A stretch of 64,000 bases of DNA from Methanofollis sp. UBA420 (lineage in GTDB: Archaea; Halobacteriota; Methanomicrobia; Methanomicrobiales; Methanofollaceae): positions 748,067-812,066 of the forward strand of contig NZ_DAGX01000002.1 in NCBI RefSeq assembly GCF_002498315.1. The letters run 5' to 3'. This document shows positions 24,653 through 33,292 of the stretch, one piece after another. Positions within the stretch are counted from its first letter, which is position 1. Each line of letters opens with the position of its first letter. The translations under genes were made by a program, and so were the position numbers. Under the pieces are notes generated by a model. It made no database searches. It was not told the origin of the DNA and worked only from the letters and a program-made list of their open reading frames with translations.

Positions 24653-24676
24653 AGGACGTTTAGAGGTGTTAAAAAA

Positions 24677-25543
24677 ATGGTGTTCCATCCTCCAGTAGCA
24701 ATCGTCGCAAAGGCTGGCGATGCAGGGAAGTACAAGGTTTCCCTGCCCGCATGGAACATGATCCTGAGAGGGTTCATGTCCGGTGCGTACATCGCCATGG
24801 GTGCCGGACTGGCAACGGTCTGTGCCACCGGCGTCGCACCGTTCCTCGGTGCGGGTATAGCCAAGCTTGTCCTGGGCGCCGTCTTCCCCGTCGGCCTTAT
24901 CATCACCGTCATGACCGGTGCAGAACTCTTCACCGGTGACGCGATGTTCGCCCCGATGGCGGCATTCATCCACAAGGTCTCCTGGGCAAGCGTGCTCAAT
25001 CTCTGGCTCTGGGTCTACATCGGCAACCTCATCGGTTCCCTTGTCTACGCCTACATCATGGCCTACGGCCCCCTGACCTCCTGGTCGGCCGCCGGTGTCG
25101 GCACAGCAACCGCCTTCGGCGTCAATGCAGTCGGTATCGCCGCAGGCAAGACCTCTTATCTTGGCGCAGCAGCCCTCTGGTCCTGCTTCCTCAAGGCCAT
25201 CGGTTGTAACTGGCTCGTCAACCTCGCCATCCTCCTCGGCATCTGCGCCGACGACGCGATCGGCAAGATTGTCGGCATCTGGTTCCCGATCATGGCCTTC
25301 GTTTCCACCGGCTTCGAGCACTGTGTCGCGAACATGTACTTCATCCCCGCAGGCATCCTGACAATGCCGTACCTCTCCGCTGAACAGGCGGCAGGTATCG
25401 CTGGCCTCAGCAACCTCGGCTGGGTGACCATGTGGACGAACAACATCATCATCGTCACCCTCGGCAACATCGTCGGTGGCCTGCTCTTCGTCGGTGTTAT
25501 CTACTGGGTCGCCTTCCGGAAGGAAATCGCCGCACTCAAGTAA
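24677..25543 (+). CDS. fdhC: Formate transporter, FNT family
   Basis: 288 residues, six membrane helices plus re-entrant loops of the formate/nitrite transporter fold. Conserved blocks: FMSGAYIAMGAGLATVC, GLIITVMTGAELFTGDAMF, KAIGCNWLVNLAIL and STGFEHCVANMYFIPAG (with the pore histidine). It takes up formate for formate dehydrogenase, supplying electrons for methanogenesis. GAGGTG ribosome site at good spacing. No formate dehydrogenase genes are adjacent; the next gene encodes an OB-fold protein 14 bases downstream. Confidence 0.95.
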   Translation: MVFHPPVAIVAKAGDAGKYKVSLPAWNMILRGFMSGAYIAMGAGLATVCATGVAPFLGAGIAKLVLGAVFPVGLIITVMTGAELFTGDAMFAPMAAFIHKVSWASVLNLWLWVYIGNLIGSLVYAYIMAYGPLTSWSAAGVGTATAFGVNAVGIAAGKTSYLGAAALWSCFLKAIGCNWLVNLAILLGICADDAIGKIVGIWFPIMAFVSTGFEHCVANMYFIPAGILTMPYLSAEQAAGIAGLSNLGWVTMWTNNIIIVTLGNIVGGLLFVGVIYWVAFRKEIAALK

Positions 25544-25556
25544 ACCCGAGCAGACA

Positions 25557-26063
25557 ATGGAAATAAAGAATGTCAATGTGCGAATATCGGCCGTTTCCCT
25601 GGCCGTATTCGCATTTTTTACCATTCTGGTCGTTTTTGCAGTCGCTCTTACAGGAGACCTCTCGATCCTCATCTGGGGAATTCCGACTCTCGTCCTCCTC
25701 ATCATCATCCCGGGCATGCTCAACTACATGAGCCAGAGCCAGTACGCAGGCCTGGTCCCGGTCTATGAGAAGGAAGCAAAGGACGTCAGGGCCAGGGCAA
25801 TCACCATGGCCATGATCGGAAAGCCCGTCAGGCTTCGCGGCACCGTCAAAACGGTGAAGTTCCGCTACCTCAACAGGCCCCACTACATCGTCGAGGACAC
25901 CAGCGGCGAGATGACGGTGAAGATGTTCACCACGCCGCAGGAAGACGTGCAGGAAGGGGACAGGGTCGAGATCCTGGGCCTTGTGATCAAGCGCTACGTG
26001 GTATCGGGCGACGCCGTGGTCAACTGCGTCTCGATCAGGCGGATCAAAAAAGAAGAACAGTAA
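25557..26063 (+). CDS. Membrane-anchored OB-fold protein downstream of fdhC
   Basis: 168 residues from ATG 25557, 14 bases after fdhC. Two N-terminal membrane helices (about 12-33 and 38-55), then a cytoplasmic OB-fold (about 85-165): GKPVRLRGTVKTVKFRYLNRPHYIVEDTSGEMTVKMF...EGDRVEILGLVIKRYVV. The pattern (strand, turn, D-x-S/T-G) is that of nucleic-acid-type OB-folds, but membrane OB-folds also act as scaffolds. Cotranscription with fdhC looks likely. No function is known. Confidence 0.7.
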   Translation: MEIKNVNVRISAVSLAVFAFFTILVVFAVALTGDLSILIWGIPTLVLLIIIPGMLNYMSQSQYAGLVPVYEKEAKDVRARAITMAMIGKPVRLRGTVKTVKFRYLNRPHYIVEDTSGEMTVKMFTTPQEDVQEGDRVEILGLVIKRYVVSGDAVVNCVSIRRIKKEEQ

Positions 26064-26099
26064 AGCCCGCAAGGGATTGTTAAGGAGAGGATGGGGCTT

Positions 26100-27698
26100 T
26101 CAGGAAAAGCCCCGTTTCAGTCCTTCCCCGGGAGACGGGCGTACACTTTTGTTGCATTCCTTGAGATAATCGTCGAAGAGATGGATCCTGGTGCTCACCG
26201 GGAAGGGGATCTTCAGGGTAGAGATCACCGCTTCGCCGGCGTCGAGAGTCTGGATCTCGGTGTCCATCTTTGAAAGATCCTGTTTTGCGCTGCTTGCGAT
26301 GGTGTCGCGGTCGCCCCGGTCGCCAAGCCCCATCACCACGAAGGTGTTCAACTGGGCAAGGACGCGGGGGTCGATGTTCTTCGGCTGCTGGGTGACGACG
26401 CAGAGGCCGACGCCGAACTTGCGCCCCTCCATCGCAGCCTCCCTGAAGATCTGGGTCCGCCGTCCGCCCGCGCCGAGGACGCGCTGCGCCTCCTCGATCG
26501 CGATCAGGACCTGCGGCGGTTTTTCATCCCGGCCGACGCCCCACTCCCTGTGGCGTTCCATGATCTGCCGGGTGATCACCGAGAGGACGAAGAGTTCGCT
26601 CCTCTCGCCCATGCCGGGGATGTCGATGAGGACGACCCTGTTCTCGTCGAGGGCCCGCATGATCTCCGGGATGGACGAACCCCTTTCGCGGAAGAACCGG
26701 CCGTTCACCCGTGTCAGGATATCAAAGTGGCGCTTGAGGACATTCAGGGGACCGGGATGGGAGGTCCGGAGTTTGTCCGCGATCCACCCGAAGTCCCCGA
26801 CGTACTCTTTCTTGTCGAAATCGGCGAACTCGGTCTCCCGGAAAAAGGCGATGAGGTCTGACCCCTTCTCGTCCTCAAGGATTTCGAGGGCGTCGTGCTG
26901 CGGTTCCGAGTGGTCGAAGAGGATGTTCAGGTCGGAGGCCCTGATGTCGTCGTACTCGAGCCAGAGGCGGTTGAGGTGGTACGTCTTCATCTTCTCGGCA
27001 TCGATGGTGAAGACGGACAGTCCGTCCAGGGCCGCGGTGACGTGGATGAGGCCCTTTGTCGCATCGCCTGTGGACGAGCGGCCGCCCGTGGCGTACTCGC
27101 CGTGCGGGTCGACGATGAGCATGCCAAACTGCTTCGCCTTCATGCAGGAGGCGGAGAAGACCTTCATGAAGTTGCTCTTGCCCATGCCTGTGGTCGCAAA
27201 GACCCCCATGTGCTGGGCCATCACCTCTGCATGGAGGGCGACCGGCACCCCCTCGACGACGCCCTGGCCCGTCTTCAGGAGGCCGACCTCGATCTCGCCC
27301 ATCTCCTCCTTCAGGAAGGCGAAGTCGTCGGCCGTCGGGTTGGCGACGACCTCGGAGAACTTCGAGGGGAGGGTGTTCGGTTTCCTGAACCGGCCGTCGC
27401 CGTCGAGGTAGCCGAGGGGCACCGCCTCGACGCCCAGGAAGACGTCCTCGCCCAGTTCGTAGAAGTGCGCGGTGTGAGGGCGGGTGTCCCATTTCGGGTC
27501 GGCGAAGTTGCAGTCGTGGCAGATCTCGGTCACCTTCGCAAAGAAGGTGAGGCCCTTCGTCTCGTCCCGGATCTTCAGGAGGTCGCCGACGAAGATCCTG
27601 CTGTCATGGGGGACGATGAACCTGTACGAGAGGACCTTCTCGCCGATGAGCCTGAACTTGGCCGGGTCGGCATTATCGATAGGATGCAAATGTGTCAT
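26100..27698 (-). CDS. herA: HerA bipolar DNA helicase/translocase
   Basis: 532 residues from ATG 27698 (GGTGA five bases upstream; GTG 27707 is an alternative). N-terminal HAS-barrel-like domain (about 1-110), then a FtsK/HerA-type RecA core with Walker A FATTGMGKSNFMK (about 170) and LIVDPHGEY, Walker B VLIAIEEAQRVLG (about 405), and the arginine-finger region. It forms a hexamer with NurA that, with Mre11-Rad50, resects DNA ends in archaea. Fourth gene of the mre11-rad50-nurA-herA series; its start lies inside the end of nurA. Confidence 0.92.
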   Translation of the reverse strand: MTHLHPIDNADPAKFRLIGEKVLSYRFIVPHDSRIFVGDLLKIRDETKGLTFFAKVTEICHDCNFADPKWDTRPHTAHFYELGEDVFLGVEAVPLGYLDGDGRFRKPNTLPSKFSEVVANPTADDFAFLKEEMGEIEVGLLKTGQGVVEGVPVALHAEVMAQHMGVFATTGMGKSNFMKVFSASCMKAKQFGMLIVDPHGEYATGGRSSTGDATKGLIHVTAALDGLSVFTIDAEKMKTYHLNRLWLEYDDIRASDLNILFDHSEPQHDALEILEDEKGSDLIAFFRETEFADFDKKEYVGDFGWIADKLRTSHPGPLNVLKRHFDILTRVNGRFFRERGSSIPEIMRALDENRVVLIDIPGMGERSELFVLSVITRQIMERHREWGVGRDEKPPQVLIAIEEAQRVLGAGGRRTQIFREAAMEGRKFGVGLCVVTQQPKNIDPRVLAQLNTFVVMGLGDRGDRDTIASSAKQDLSKMDTEIQTLDAGEAVISTLKIPFPVSTRIHLFDDYLKECNKSVRPSPGEGLKRGFS

Positions 27699-28698
27699 GG
27701 TAGTCACCGAAATAGGCGCGGAAATCCGCGTTTTTCATGCCCGTCTCGCTCATGCGGCGGATGAGGGCCTGCCTGACCATATCCACCTGGTCCTTCCCGA
27801 TCGCCGCGAAACGGTGGGCGTCGAAGAGGGGGAAGGGGTAGCCGGTGACCCTTCCATCGTTCGCATAGGAGGCGAGGGCGGCAAAGGTGGCCCTGACCGC
27901 CGCCGCCGGCGCCCCTGCCGGGAGGTCGACCTTGAAGGCGCGGGGAGATCTGGGGTGGAGGGAGGCGACATAGGTCGCGCTGAAGTCCCACTGGCGGTAC
28001 CTCACCGCGTCCAGGACATACGGCGGGACGGCGAGGTGCCAGGCCCCTGCCACCCCGAGGTCGCGGGCAAGGGCCTCGGCCGCGGGGACGAGGGGGATGC
28101 CGCCGCCCCAGGTGGACGACGCCATCTTGGTCACCGCGGCGACGAGGACGCCGCGGGACCGGGCTGTGTCGAGGATTTCTTTGAGGACAGGGCGGTGGCT
28201 CTCGTGGTCGACACGCAGGGCGCCGTCGAGGAGGAGGACGTCGCCCCTGTCGAGGGTCTCGGCGAGGCGGAGGGCCGTCCAGTACTCGAGGGTGTCCCTG
28301 AACGCGGCCGCGGCGCGGGAGAGGTTCTCGTTGTCAAGGGGTTCCCTGGGCGTGTCCTCGAAGCACTCCCGGTAGAGGGCTTCATAGGCCGTGTTCTTTT
28401 CTTCCGGCCCGATCCTGAAGGCCCGGAGGGACGTCTCCCCGGCATGGTCCCGCCGGCCGGCAAGGAATGTCGTCTCGACGGCACGGACGAGCACGACGGA
28501 GAAACTCCCGGTCTCAAGGACCATGGCATTGCTCCCGTCCACCGCGGCGACAGAGCCCCCAAAGCCCGTGCCGCAGGAGGAGAAGGAGGAGAGGTCAAAG
28601 CCACCGGCGCGGGCAAAGCGCGAGGCCATGTCTGCCGGGCGGATCTGCCCGAGATAGCCGATGATGCCGGCGAGGTCGCCCTCGTCGAGGGGGATCAC
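27673..28698 (-). CDS. nurA: NurA 5'-3' nuclease
   Basis: 341 residues. NurA-domain nuclease (RNase H-like fold) that partners HerA. Acidic metal-binding positions are visible in VAAVDGSNAM (about residue 53) and LLLDGALRVDHE (about 150), with a C-terminal GYPFPLFDAHRFA segment (about 290) that carries a further Asp/His. Its start overlaps the end of rad50 by 4 bases (ATGA type) and its end overlaps the start of herA by about 26 bases, so these genes are translationally linked. Confidence 0.88.
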   Translation of the reverse strand: MIPLDEGDLAGIIGYLGQIRPADMASRFARAGGFDLSSFSSCGTGFGGSVAAVDGSNAMVLETGSFSVVLVRAVETTFLAGRRDHAGETSLRAFRIGPEEKNTAYEALYRECFEDTPREPLDNENLSRAAAAFRDTLEYWTALRLAETLDRGDVLLLDGALRVDHESHRPVLKEILDTARSRGVLVAAVTKMASSTWGGGIPLVPAAEALARDLGVAGAWHLAVPPYVLDAVRYRQWDFSATYVASLHPRSPRAFKVDLPAGAPAAAVRATFAALASYANDGRVTGYPFPLFDAHRFAAIGKDQVDMVRQALIRRMSETGMKNADFRAYFGDYHDTFASYR

Positions 28699-31600
28699 CT
28701 GTCCGCCTCCTCGATGTGGCTCTCGGGGCCGGGCCCGAGTTCGACCCGCAGGGTCGTCTCGAACTCGTCCTGGACCTCGCCGACATGGGAGATGAGGAAG
28801 ATCTGGGGGAAGTGGGCCTCCTGTGTCCTGAGGGCCCTGACCAGGTTGGCCCGCCTCTCTTCGTCCTGGCTGCCGAAGATCTCGTCGAAGATCAGGACGG
28901 CGGGGTCGTGCATGCCCCGCATGCCGGCGAGGTACCGGGAGAGGGCGATGCGGAGGGCGATCGCGATGTCGTCCTGCTCGCCCCCGGAGAAACGGTCGGC
29001 CGGGTAGTCTGCCCCCATGTCATTGACCAGGAGGGTGAAGGTGTCGTCGAAGGAGACGGTGTCGTACCGGCCGTCGGTGATCTCGGCGAGCACCTCGCCG
29101 ACGACCCCTTCGAGCTGGCCGCGCACGACGCCGAGGAGGTAGGCGATGTACTCGGAGAGGAGGGAACGGGTCAGTTTCAGGTTCTCCCTCTCCTCGCCGA
29201 GAGCGGCGACCCTGTCCCTGAACTCACGCACCTGCCTGAGTTTCCCGGCGATCTCCCCCTCCTTCTCGACGAGGTGGGCGAGGGCGGCCTGGAACTTCGT
29301 GGTCTCCGCCTGCTTTTCCTGGACCGCGTCCGCGGCCCTCGCGGCCTTCTCCCGCGCCCCGGCAAGGCGGTCGGGGTCGAAGGCGAGGGCCTCGATATCG
29401 TGCCCGACGGCGGCACGGCGTTCCTCCGCGGCGGCGAGGGCCGATTTCGCACCTCCCAGCCTCTTTTCCAGGTCAGGGAGGCGGGCCGCCTCACGCTCGC
29501 ACGCGAGGTACCGGCGGTGCTTCTCTTCGGCCGCCTCCCTCGCCCCGGCGAGACGGGCATACCCGGCCTCGTCGAAGCCGACCTCGTCCCTCTCTGCCGT
29601 GCATGCCGCGATCAAACCGTCGATGCGGGCGAGGGCGGCACTCACCTCCCGGCGATCGGCCTCCACCTGCGGACGCCTCTCGCACTTCGTCTTCAATGCG
29701 AGGTACTCCTGCCAGAGGGGTTCGAGACGCCTGTACTCCTCGTCGAGGGCGGCCTTCCGGTTCGGGTCGTAGGCGAAGGCCTCGCAGTCGGCGCGGGCGA
29801 CCTCGGCGGCGACAAGCGCCGTCGCGGCCTCGGCGTCGAGGGCCTCCAGGTCCCCGGCCTTCGAGGGGAGGACCGCGACCTCGCCGGAAAGCCTGTCGTA
29901 CCTCTCCTTGAGACGGGAGAGGGCGGCGAGGCGCCTGGCCACCTCCGCGTGACGGGCGGGGTCGTAGGTGCCGGCGGCGCGTTCCTCGGTCTCCAGGCGC
30001 TCCCTGAGGGCGTCGCACCGGCGCGTCTGCTCCGCACATCTCTCCTCCTGTGCGGAGATACCGGCCATGAGGGCCTGGAGGGCCTGGCGGCGGCCTTCGA
30101 TCTCCTGTATCCCGGCCTGCACCGCGGCACGGTCCCTGTCGATGCGGGCGATCTCCCTGTCGAGGGTGCGGGCCTCCTCCTCGCCTGCCGCCGCCGTCCT
30201 CTCCAGGTCGGCGACAAGGCCCCCATAATGCCCGCCAAGGGGGCGGTGGCAGGTGGGGCAGGGGGAGTCAGGCCCGAGGGACGCAACCTCCGCAAGGTGC
30301 GCCCTGAGAGACTCTACCTGTTCGGTGCAGGCCTTCTTCTTCGCCTCCGCGGCGGCGCGGGCGCGGGTGAGGTCGTCCCTCCTCTCCCCGGCCGCCTTCA
30401 GGTCCGCGGCAGGGTCGCCGGCCGACTTTACGTCCTTTTTCAGGCCCTCGACCGTTGCCTGAAGCGCTGCCTCTTCCCTCTCCGCCGTTGCGATCTCGCC
30501 CCTGATGCGGAGGGCCTCGCGGGCATGGACCGCGGCCAGGTCGAGCGCCTCCTTCTCCTGGAGGAGGTCGTCGTACCCGGCAAGGTCGGCCTCAAGGTCG
30601 GCGCACTCCGCGTCTTTCTCCCTGAGAGCTCCGACCTCCCGGACGAGTCCGGCCATCGCCCTCCCCAGCGCGGCGACATGCTGCTCCGCGGCGCGGACAC
30701 TCCCGGCAAGGTCGCGGTGCCTGATCTCGTCGGCCGCACAGGCCTCGCGTGCCCCGAGCACCTCGTCCCGCCGTGCGGCAACGGGCGCAAGGTCCCGGCA
30801 CCGGGCGAGGTCGGCGTCGAGTCCTTCGAGCGTGCGTGCAAGGGTGTCGAGACGATCGGCCTCGCGTCGCCGTTCGCCGCCGAGAGAGGAGAGACGTGTC
30901 GAGAGGAGGTCGTGGCTCTGCTTCTTCCGGCCCCACTCCTCAGAGGCCTCCTGGAGGGCCGCGTACTCCTCCTCTGCCGCGGCGAGGGTATCGTACTCAC
31001 CGAGGCGTTCCCGAATATCGCTGATGTCCTTCTCAAGCCCCGATGCCTCGGCCGCGTACCGTTCTTTCTCCCTGACGGCAGAGGCCTGTGCCTCGCCGAG
31101 GCGCGCTGCCTCGCGGCCTGCCGCATCGAGGGCGGCGAGGTCGGCACCGGCCGCGTCCCTCTCCGCACAGAGGGAGACCAGGGCCCCGGTGCATGCCTCC
31201 ATACCGGCCCTGGCGGCGTCGTTATCTGCCCGGCAGATCTCCATCCCGCTCTCCAGCGCCTCCTCGTCGAGGACGGAGAGGGCGCCCTCGGCACGGCTGA
31301 TGGCCGCCTCGACGGCGTCGATCTCCCCCTTCAGGGCGGCCTGCCCCTCGTCCTTCAGGTAGTCGATGCCGAGGGCCTTCATGAACCACTCCCGCCTGGC
31401 CGCCGGCCTCTCGTCAAGGAGGGCGAGCAGGTCCTTCTGGGCGGCAAAGACCGTGCTCCTGAAGTCGGCCGGCCCCATGCCGAGGACCCGCAGCACCTCC
31501 GCGGCGACAGCGCTCACCCCCTCGGCCAGCTGCTTCTCGCCCCCGTCCATGAAGAGGGAGGCATTGTGCTGGGTGGAACTCCCGGTCTTCCTGAAGGTCC

Positions 31601-31859
31601 GCTGGACGACGTACTCCTCGCCGCCGGCCGAGAACTCCAGGACGACCTCGCACTTCTCCTTCGGGCCGGCAAAGGAGGAGACGACGTACTCGCCGTCGAC
31701 CCCGCCCTGCACGCCGTACAGCGCGAAGAGGACGGCGTCGGTGATCGTGCTCTTGCCCGCGCCGTTGTTCCCGACGATGCCGGTGATCCCGTCGCGGAAG
31801 AGGATCTCCTCGTCCCGGTAACGCTTGAAGTTACGGAGGACGAGTTTATGCAGGAGCAT
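28695..31859 (-). CDS. rad50: Rad50 SMC-like ATPase
   Basis: 1054 residues. N-terminal Walker A VGNNGAGKSTITDAV (about 30-45), long coiled coils rich in Ala/Glu/Arg/Leu, a central CPTC zinc hook (about residue 533), then the C-terminal signature FSGGEQDDIAIALRIALSRYL and Walker B VLIFDEIFGSQDEERR (about 990). With Mre11 it tethers and processes DNA double-strand breaks. The coiled-coil arms are very GC-rich, which opens long spurious frames on the other strand. It overlaps mre11 by 14 bases at its start. Confidence 0.94.
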   Translation of the reverse strand: MLLHKLVLRNFKRYRDEEILFRDGITGIVGNNGAGKSTITDAVLFALYGVQGGVDGEYVVSSFAGPKEKCEVVLEFSAGGEEYVVQRTFRKTGSSTQHNASLFMDGGEKQLAEGVSAVAAEVLRVLGMGPADFRSTVFAAQKDLLALLDERPAARREWFMKALGIDYLKDEGQAALKGEIDAVEAAISRAEGALSVLDEEALESGMEICRADNDAARAGMEACTGALVSLCAERDAAGADLAALDAAGREAARLGEAQASAVREKERYAAEASGLEKDISDIRERLGEYDTLAAAEEEYAALQEASEEWGRKKQSHDLLSTRLSSLGGERRREADRLDTLARTLEGLDADLARCRDLAPVAARRDEVLGAREACAADEIRHRDLAGSVRAAEQHVAALGRAMAGLVREVGALREKDAECADLEADLAGYDDLLQEKEALDLAAVHAREALRIRGEIATAEREEAALQATVEGLKKDVKSAGDPAADLKAAGERRDDLTRARAAAEAKKKACTEQVESLRAHLAEVASLGPDSPCPTCHRPLGGHYGGLVADLERTAAAGEEEARTLDREIARIDRDRAAVQAGIQEIEGRRQALQALMAGISAQEERCAEQTRRCDALRERLETEERAAGTYDPARHAEVARRLAALSRLKERYDRLSGEVAVLPSKAGDLEALDAEAATALVAAEVARADCEAFAYDPNRKAALDEEYRRLEPLWQEYLALKTKCERRPQVEADRREVSAALARIDGLIAACTAERDEVGFDEAGYARLAGAREAAEEKHRRYLACEREAARLPDLEKRLGGAKSALAAAEERRAAVGHDIEALAFDPDRLAGAREKAARAADAVQEKQAETTKFQAALAHLVEKEGEIAGKLRQVREFRDRVAALGEERENLKLTRSLLSEYIAYLLGVVRGQLEGVVGEVLAEITDGRYDTVSFDDTFTLLVNDMGADYPADRFSGGEQDDIAIALRIALSRYLAGMRGMHDPAVLIFDEIFGSQDEERRANLVRALRTQEAHFPQIFLISHVGEVQDEFETTLRVELGPGPESHIEEADR

Positions 31860-32994
31860 CGTCGACCTCCTGGCGCTCCCTGATCACCGTCTTCAGGACC
31901 TCCTGCCCCTTTTTGAGGACGTACGCCTCCCTCTCCGGGGGGAGGTGCTTCTCGCCCAGGAACCGCCCGAACTCGGCGACATAGTCGAGGCCGGCAAGGT
32001 CGCCGCCGGCAAGGCGGGGAACCTCCTCCTCGGCCACCTCGGCCCTCACCTTCAGGTCGAGGAGGCGGTCGGCGGCACAGGCAGGGCCGCGGCGCCCGAG
32101 GTCGCGGAGCGTCTCCCGCCCCACACCGGCGACCGTGACCTGGCACATCGCATGGGGCGCGGCGACCCTCTCCACCGCGCCGGCGATCGCGTCGGCGACC
32201 CCGCCGGCCGAAAGATCGGCGCAGTCCAGGGTGCCGAGGTCGTACATCGGTGTCTTCGGGAGGAGGAGGGGCGTGACCCGACCCGTCGCCGTGTCGACGA
32301 CAAGGCCCCCCTTCCTGTCATGGATCTCGCCGTACGTGCAGTGTTCCAGGGACCCACTGTACCAGGCGCGGTTGCCGACCTGCATCTGCCCGTGGTAGTG
32401 GCCGAGGGCGATGTAGTCGAAGTCGTCGGAGATCATCGTGTTGTCGATCTCGTGCTCCGCTATTGTGTGGAGTTTTTTGTCGGCGACCATGCTCGCGAGG
32501 CCGTGGGTGACCAGCACATTGGCCGATGAGGGAGAGAGGTCGACCCCGTCGAAGGCGACCCTGTAATCGCCGGCTTCGAGCATGTTCGGGATGAGGTGGA
32601 AGACGGTGTCGCCGACCTCCACCCTCTCGTATCTGTACCGGTACGCGGCATGGACCTCGGCGCCATGGTATGCGAGCACGGCAAAGGGCGACTCGGTGTA
32701 CCTGGTCTTCGCCATCGAGTGGTTGCCGGCGATGAGGATGAGGGGGACGCCCGCGTCCTGCAGCCTGTCCAGGGCCTCAAGGACTGTCGTGTAGGCCCTG
32801 GTCTTCGGCCTGACAGTGTGGAAGAGGTCGCCCGCGTGGACGACGGCGTCGGGCCTCTCCCTGATGACCATGTCGACGGCCGCAAGAAAATTCTCGTAGA
32901 CCAGTTTTTCCCGCAGGTTCATCCCGGTCTCGGGGTCGATTTTATTGAAGGCCGCAAGGCCGAGGTGCGTATCGGCAATATGGACGAATTTCAT
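31846..32994 (-). CDS. mre11: Mre11 double-strand break repair nuclease
   Basis: 382 residues from ATG 32994; TTG 33003 is in frame but adds only three residues. Five phosphoesterase motifs are present: HIADTHLG (residue 4 on), VHAGDLFH, IAGNHSM, VLVTHGLAS and ALGHYHGQM. They bind two Mn ions for 3'-5' exonuclease and endonuclease activity. First gene of the leftward repair operon. A TATATA box (33022-33027) is only about 30 bases from the ATG, so the mRNA probably has almost no leader. Confidence 0.94.
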   Translation of the reverse strand: MKFVHIADTHLGLAAFNKIDPETGMNLREKLVYENFLAAVDMVIRERPDAVVHAGDLFHTVRPKTRAYTTVLEALDRLQDAGVPLILIAGNHSMAKTRYTESPFAVLAYHGAEVHAAYRYRYERVEVGDTVFHLIPNMLEAGDYRVAFDGVDLSPSSANVLVTHGLASMVADKKLHTIAEHEIDNTMISDDFDYIALGHYHGQMQVGNRAWYSGSLEHCTYGEIHDRKGGLVVDTATGRVTPLLLPKTPMYDLGTLDCADLSAGGVADAIAGAVERVAAPHAMCQVTVAGVGRETLRDLGRRGPACAADRLLDLKVRAEVAEEEVPRLAGGDLAGLDYVAEFGRFLGEKHLPPEREAYVLKKGQEVLKTVIRERQEVDDAPA

Positions 32995-33021
32995 CTTTAT
33001 CAAGACCTCATCTGCCGGTCG

Positions 33022-33027
33022 TATATA
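33022..33027 (-). promoter_or_regulatory. TATA box of the mre11-rad50-nurA-herA operon
   Basis: On the minus strand the sequence reads CTCTATATACGACC. Its centre lies about 31 bases before the mre11 ATG, so the transcript should begin within a few bases of the start codon. The rightward genes starting at 33110 are divergent from it. Confidence 0.5.
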
Positions 33028-33109
33028 GAGCTCTCCGGCGGACCCTGAAAGTGAAGGGGAGCGTCACCACTATCTAATAGCGGGTGCACAATATGAGGGT
33101 GGTGATTCT

Positions 33110-33292
33110 GTGACACAGCGGGCTGTGGACGCAATATTTCAGGCGATGTTCCTCCTCACCGATCTGCGGGTGCTGATGCGGGAGACGGCGCCCCTTCACG
33201 ATCTCGACGAGGAGCAGCGGGCAAAGGCCGCAAAGGCCCTGGAAAAACTGAAAAAACAGATCAATACTCTTGAGCAGGAGCTGGCCCGATGA
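33110..33292 (+). CDS. Small helical protein coupled to SepCysS
   Basis: 60 residues from GTG 33110 with GAGGGTGGTGA just upstream. Predicted two helices: a hydrophobic one (VDAIFQAMFLLTDLRVLMR) and a charged coiled-coil-like one (DEEQRAKAAKALEKLKKQINTLEQELAR). Its TGA stop overlaps the ATG of the SepCysS gene (ATGA), so the two are translationally coupled. A helical partner protein, SepCysE, is known to bridge SepRS and SepCysS in some methanogens. Whether this peptide plays such a role is my speculation, since SepCysE itself is much larger. Confidence 0.7.
   Translation: MTQRAVDAIFQAMFLLTDLRVLMRETAPLHDLDEEQRAKAAKALEKLKKQINTLEQELAR

Larger units (their letters stand above)
24279..24676. other. 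Divergent promoter region of ClC gene and fdhC
   Basis: 398 bases without a gene. Near the left end, GATATATTTTATG on the minus strand (about 24309-24320) predicts an almost leaderless ClC transcript. From 24470 on it is AT-rich and holds three inverted repeats and the fdhC TATA box, listed separately. Confidence 0.6.

Noticed and set aside
28716..31883. Uninterrupted open frame of over 1000 codons on the plus strand opposite rad50
   Set aside because: It is an antisense effect of GC-rich codons; rad50 on the other strand has all family motifs, and the plus-strand translation is low-complexity Gly/Arg/Leu.
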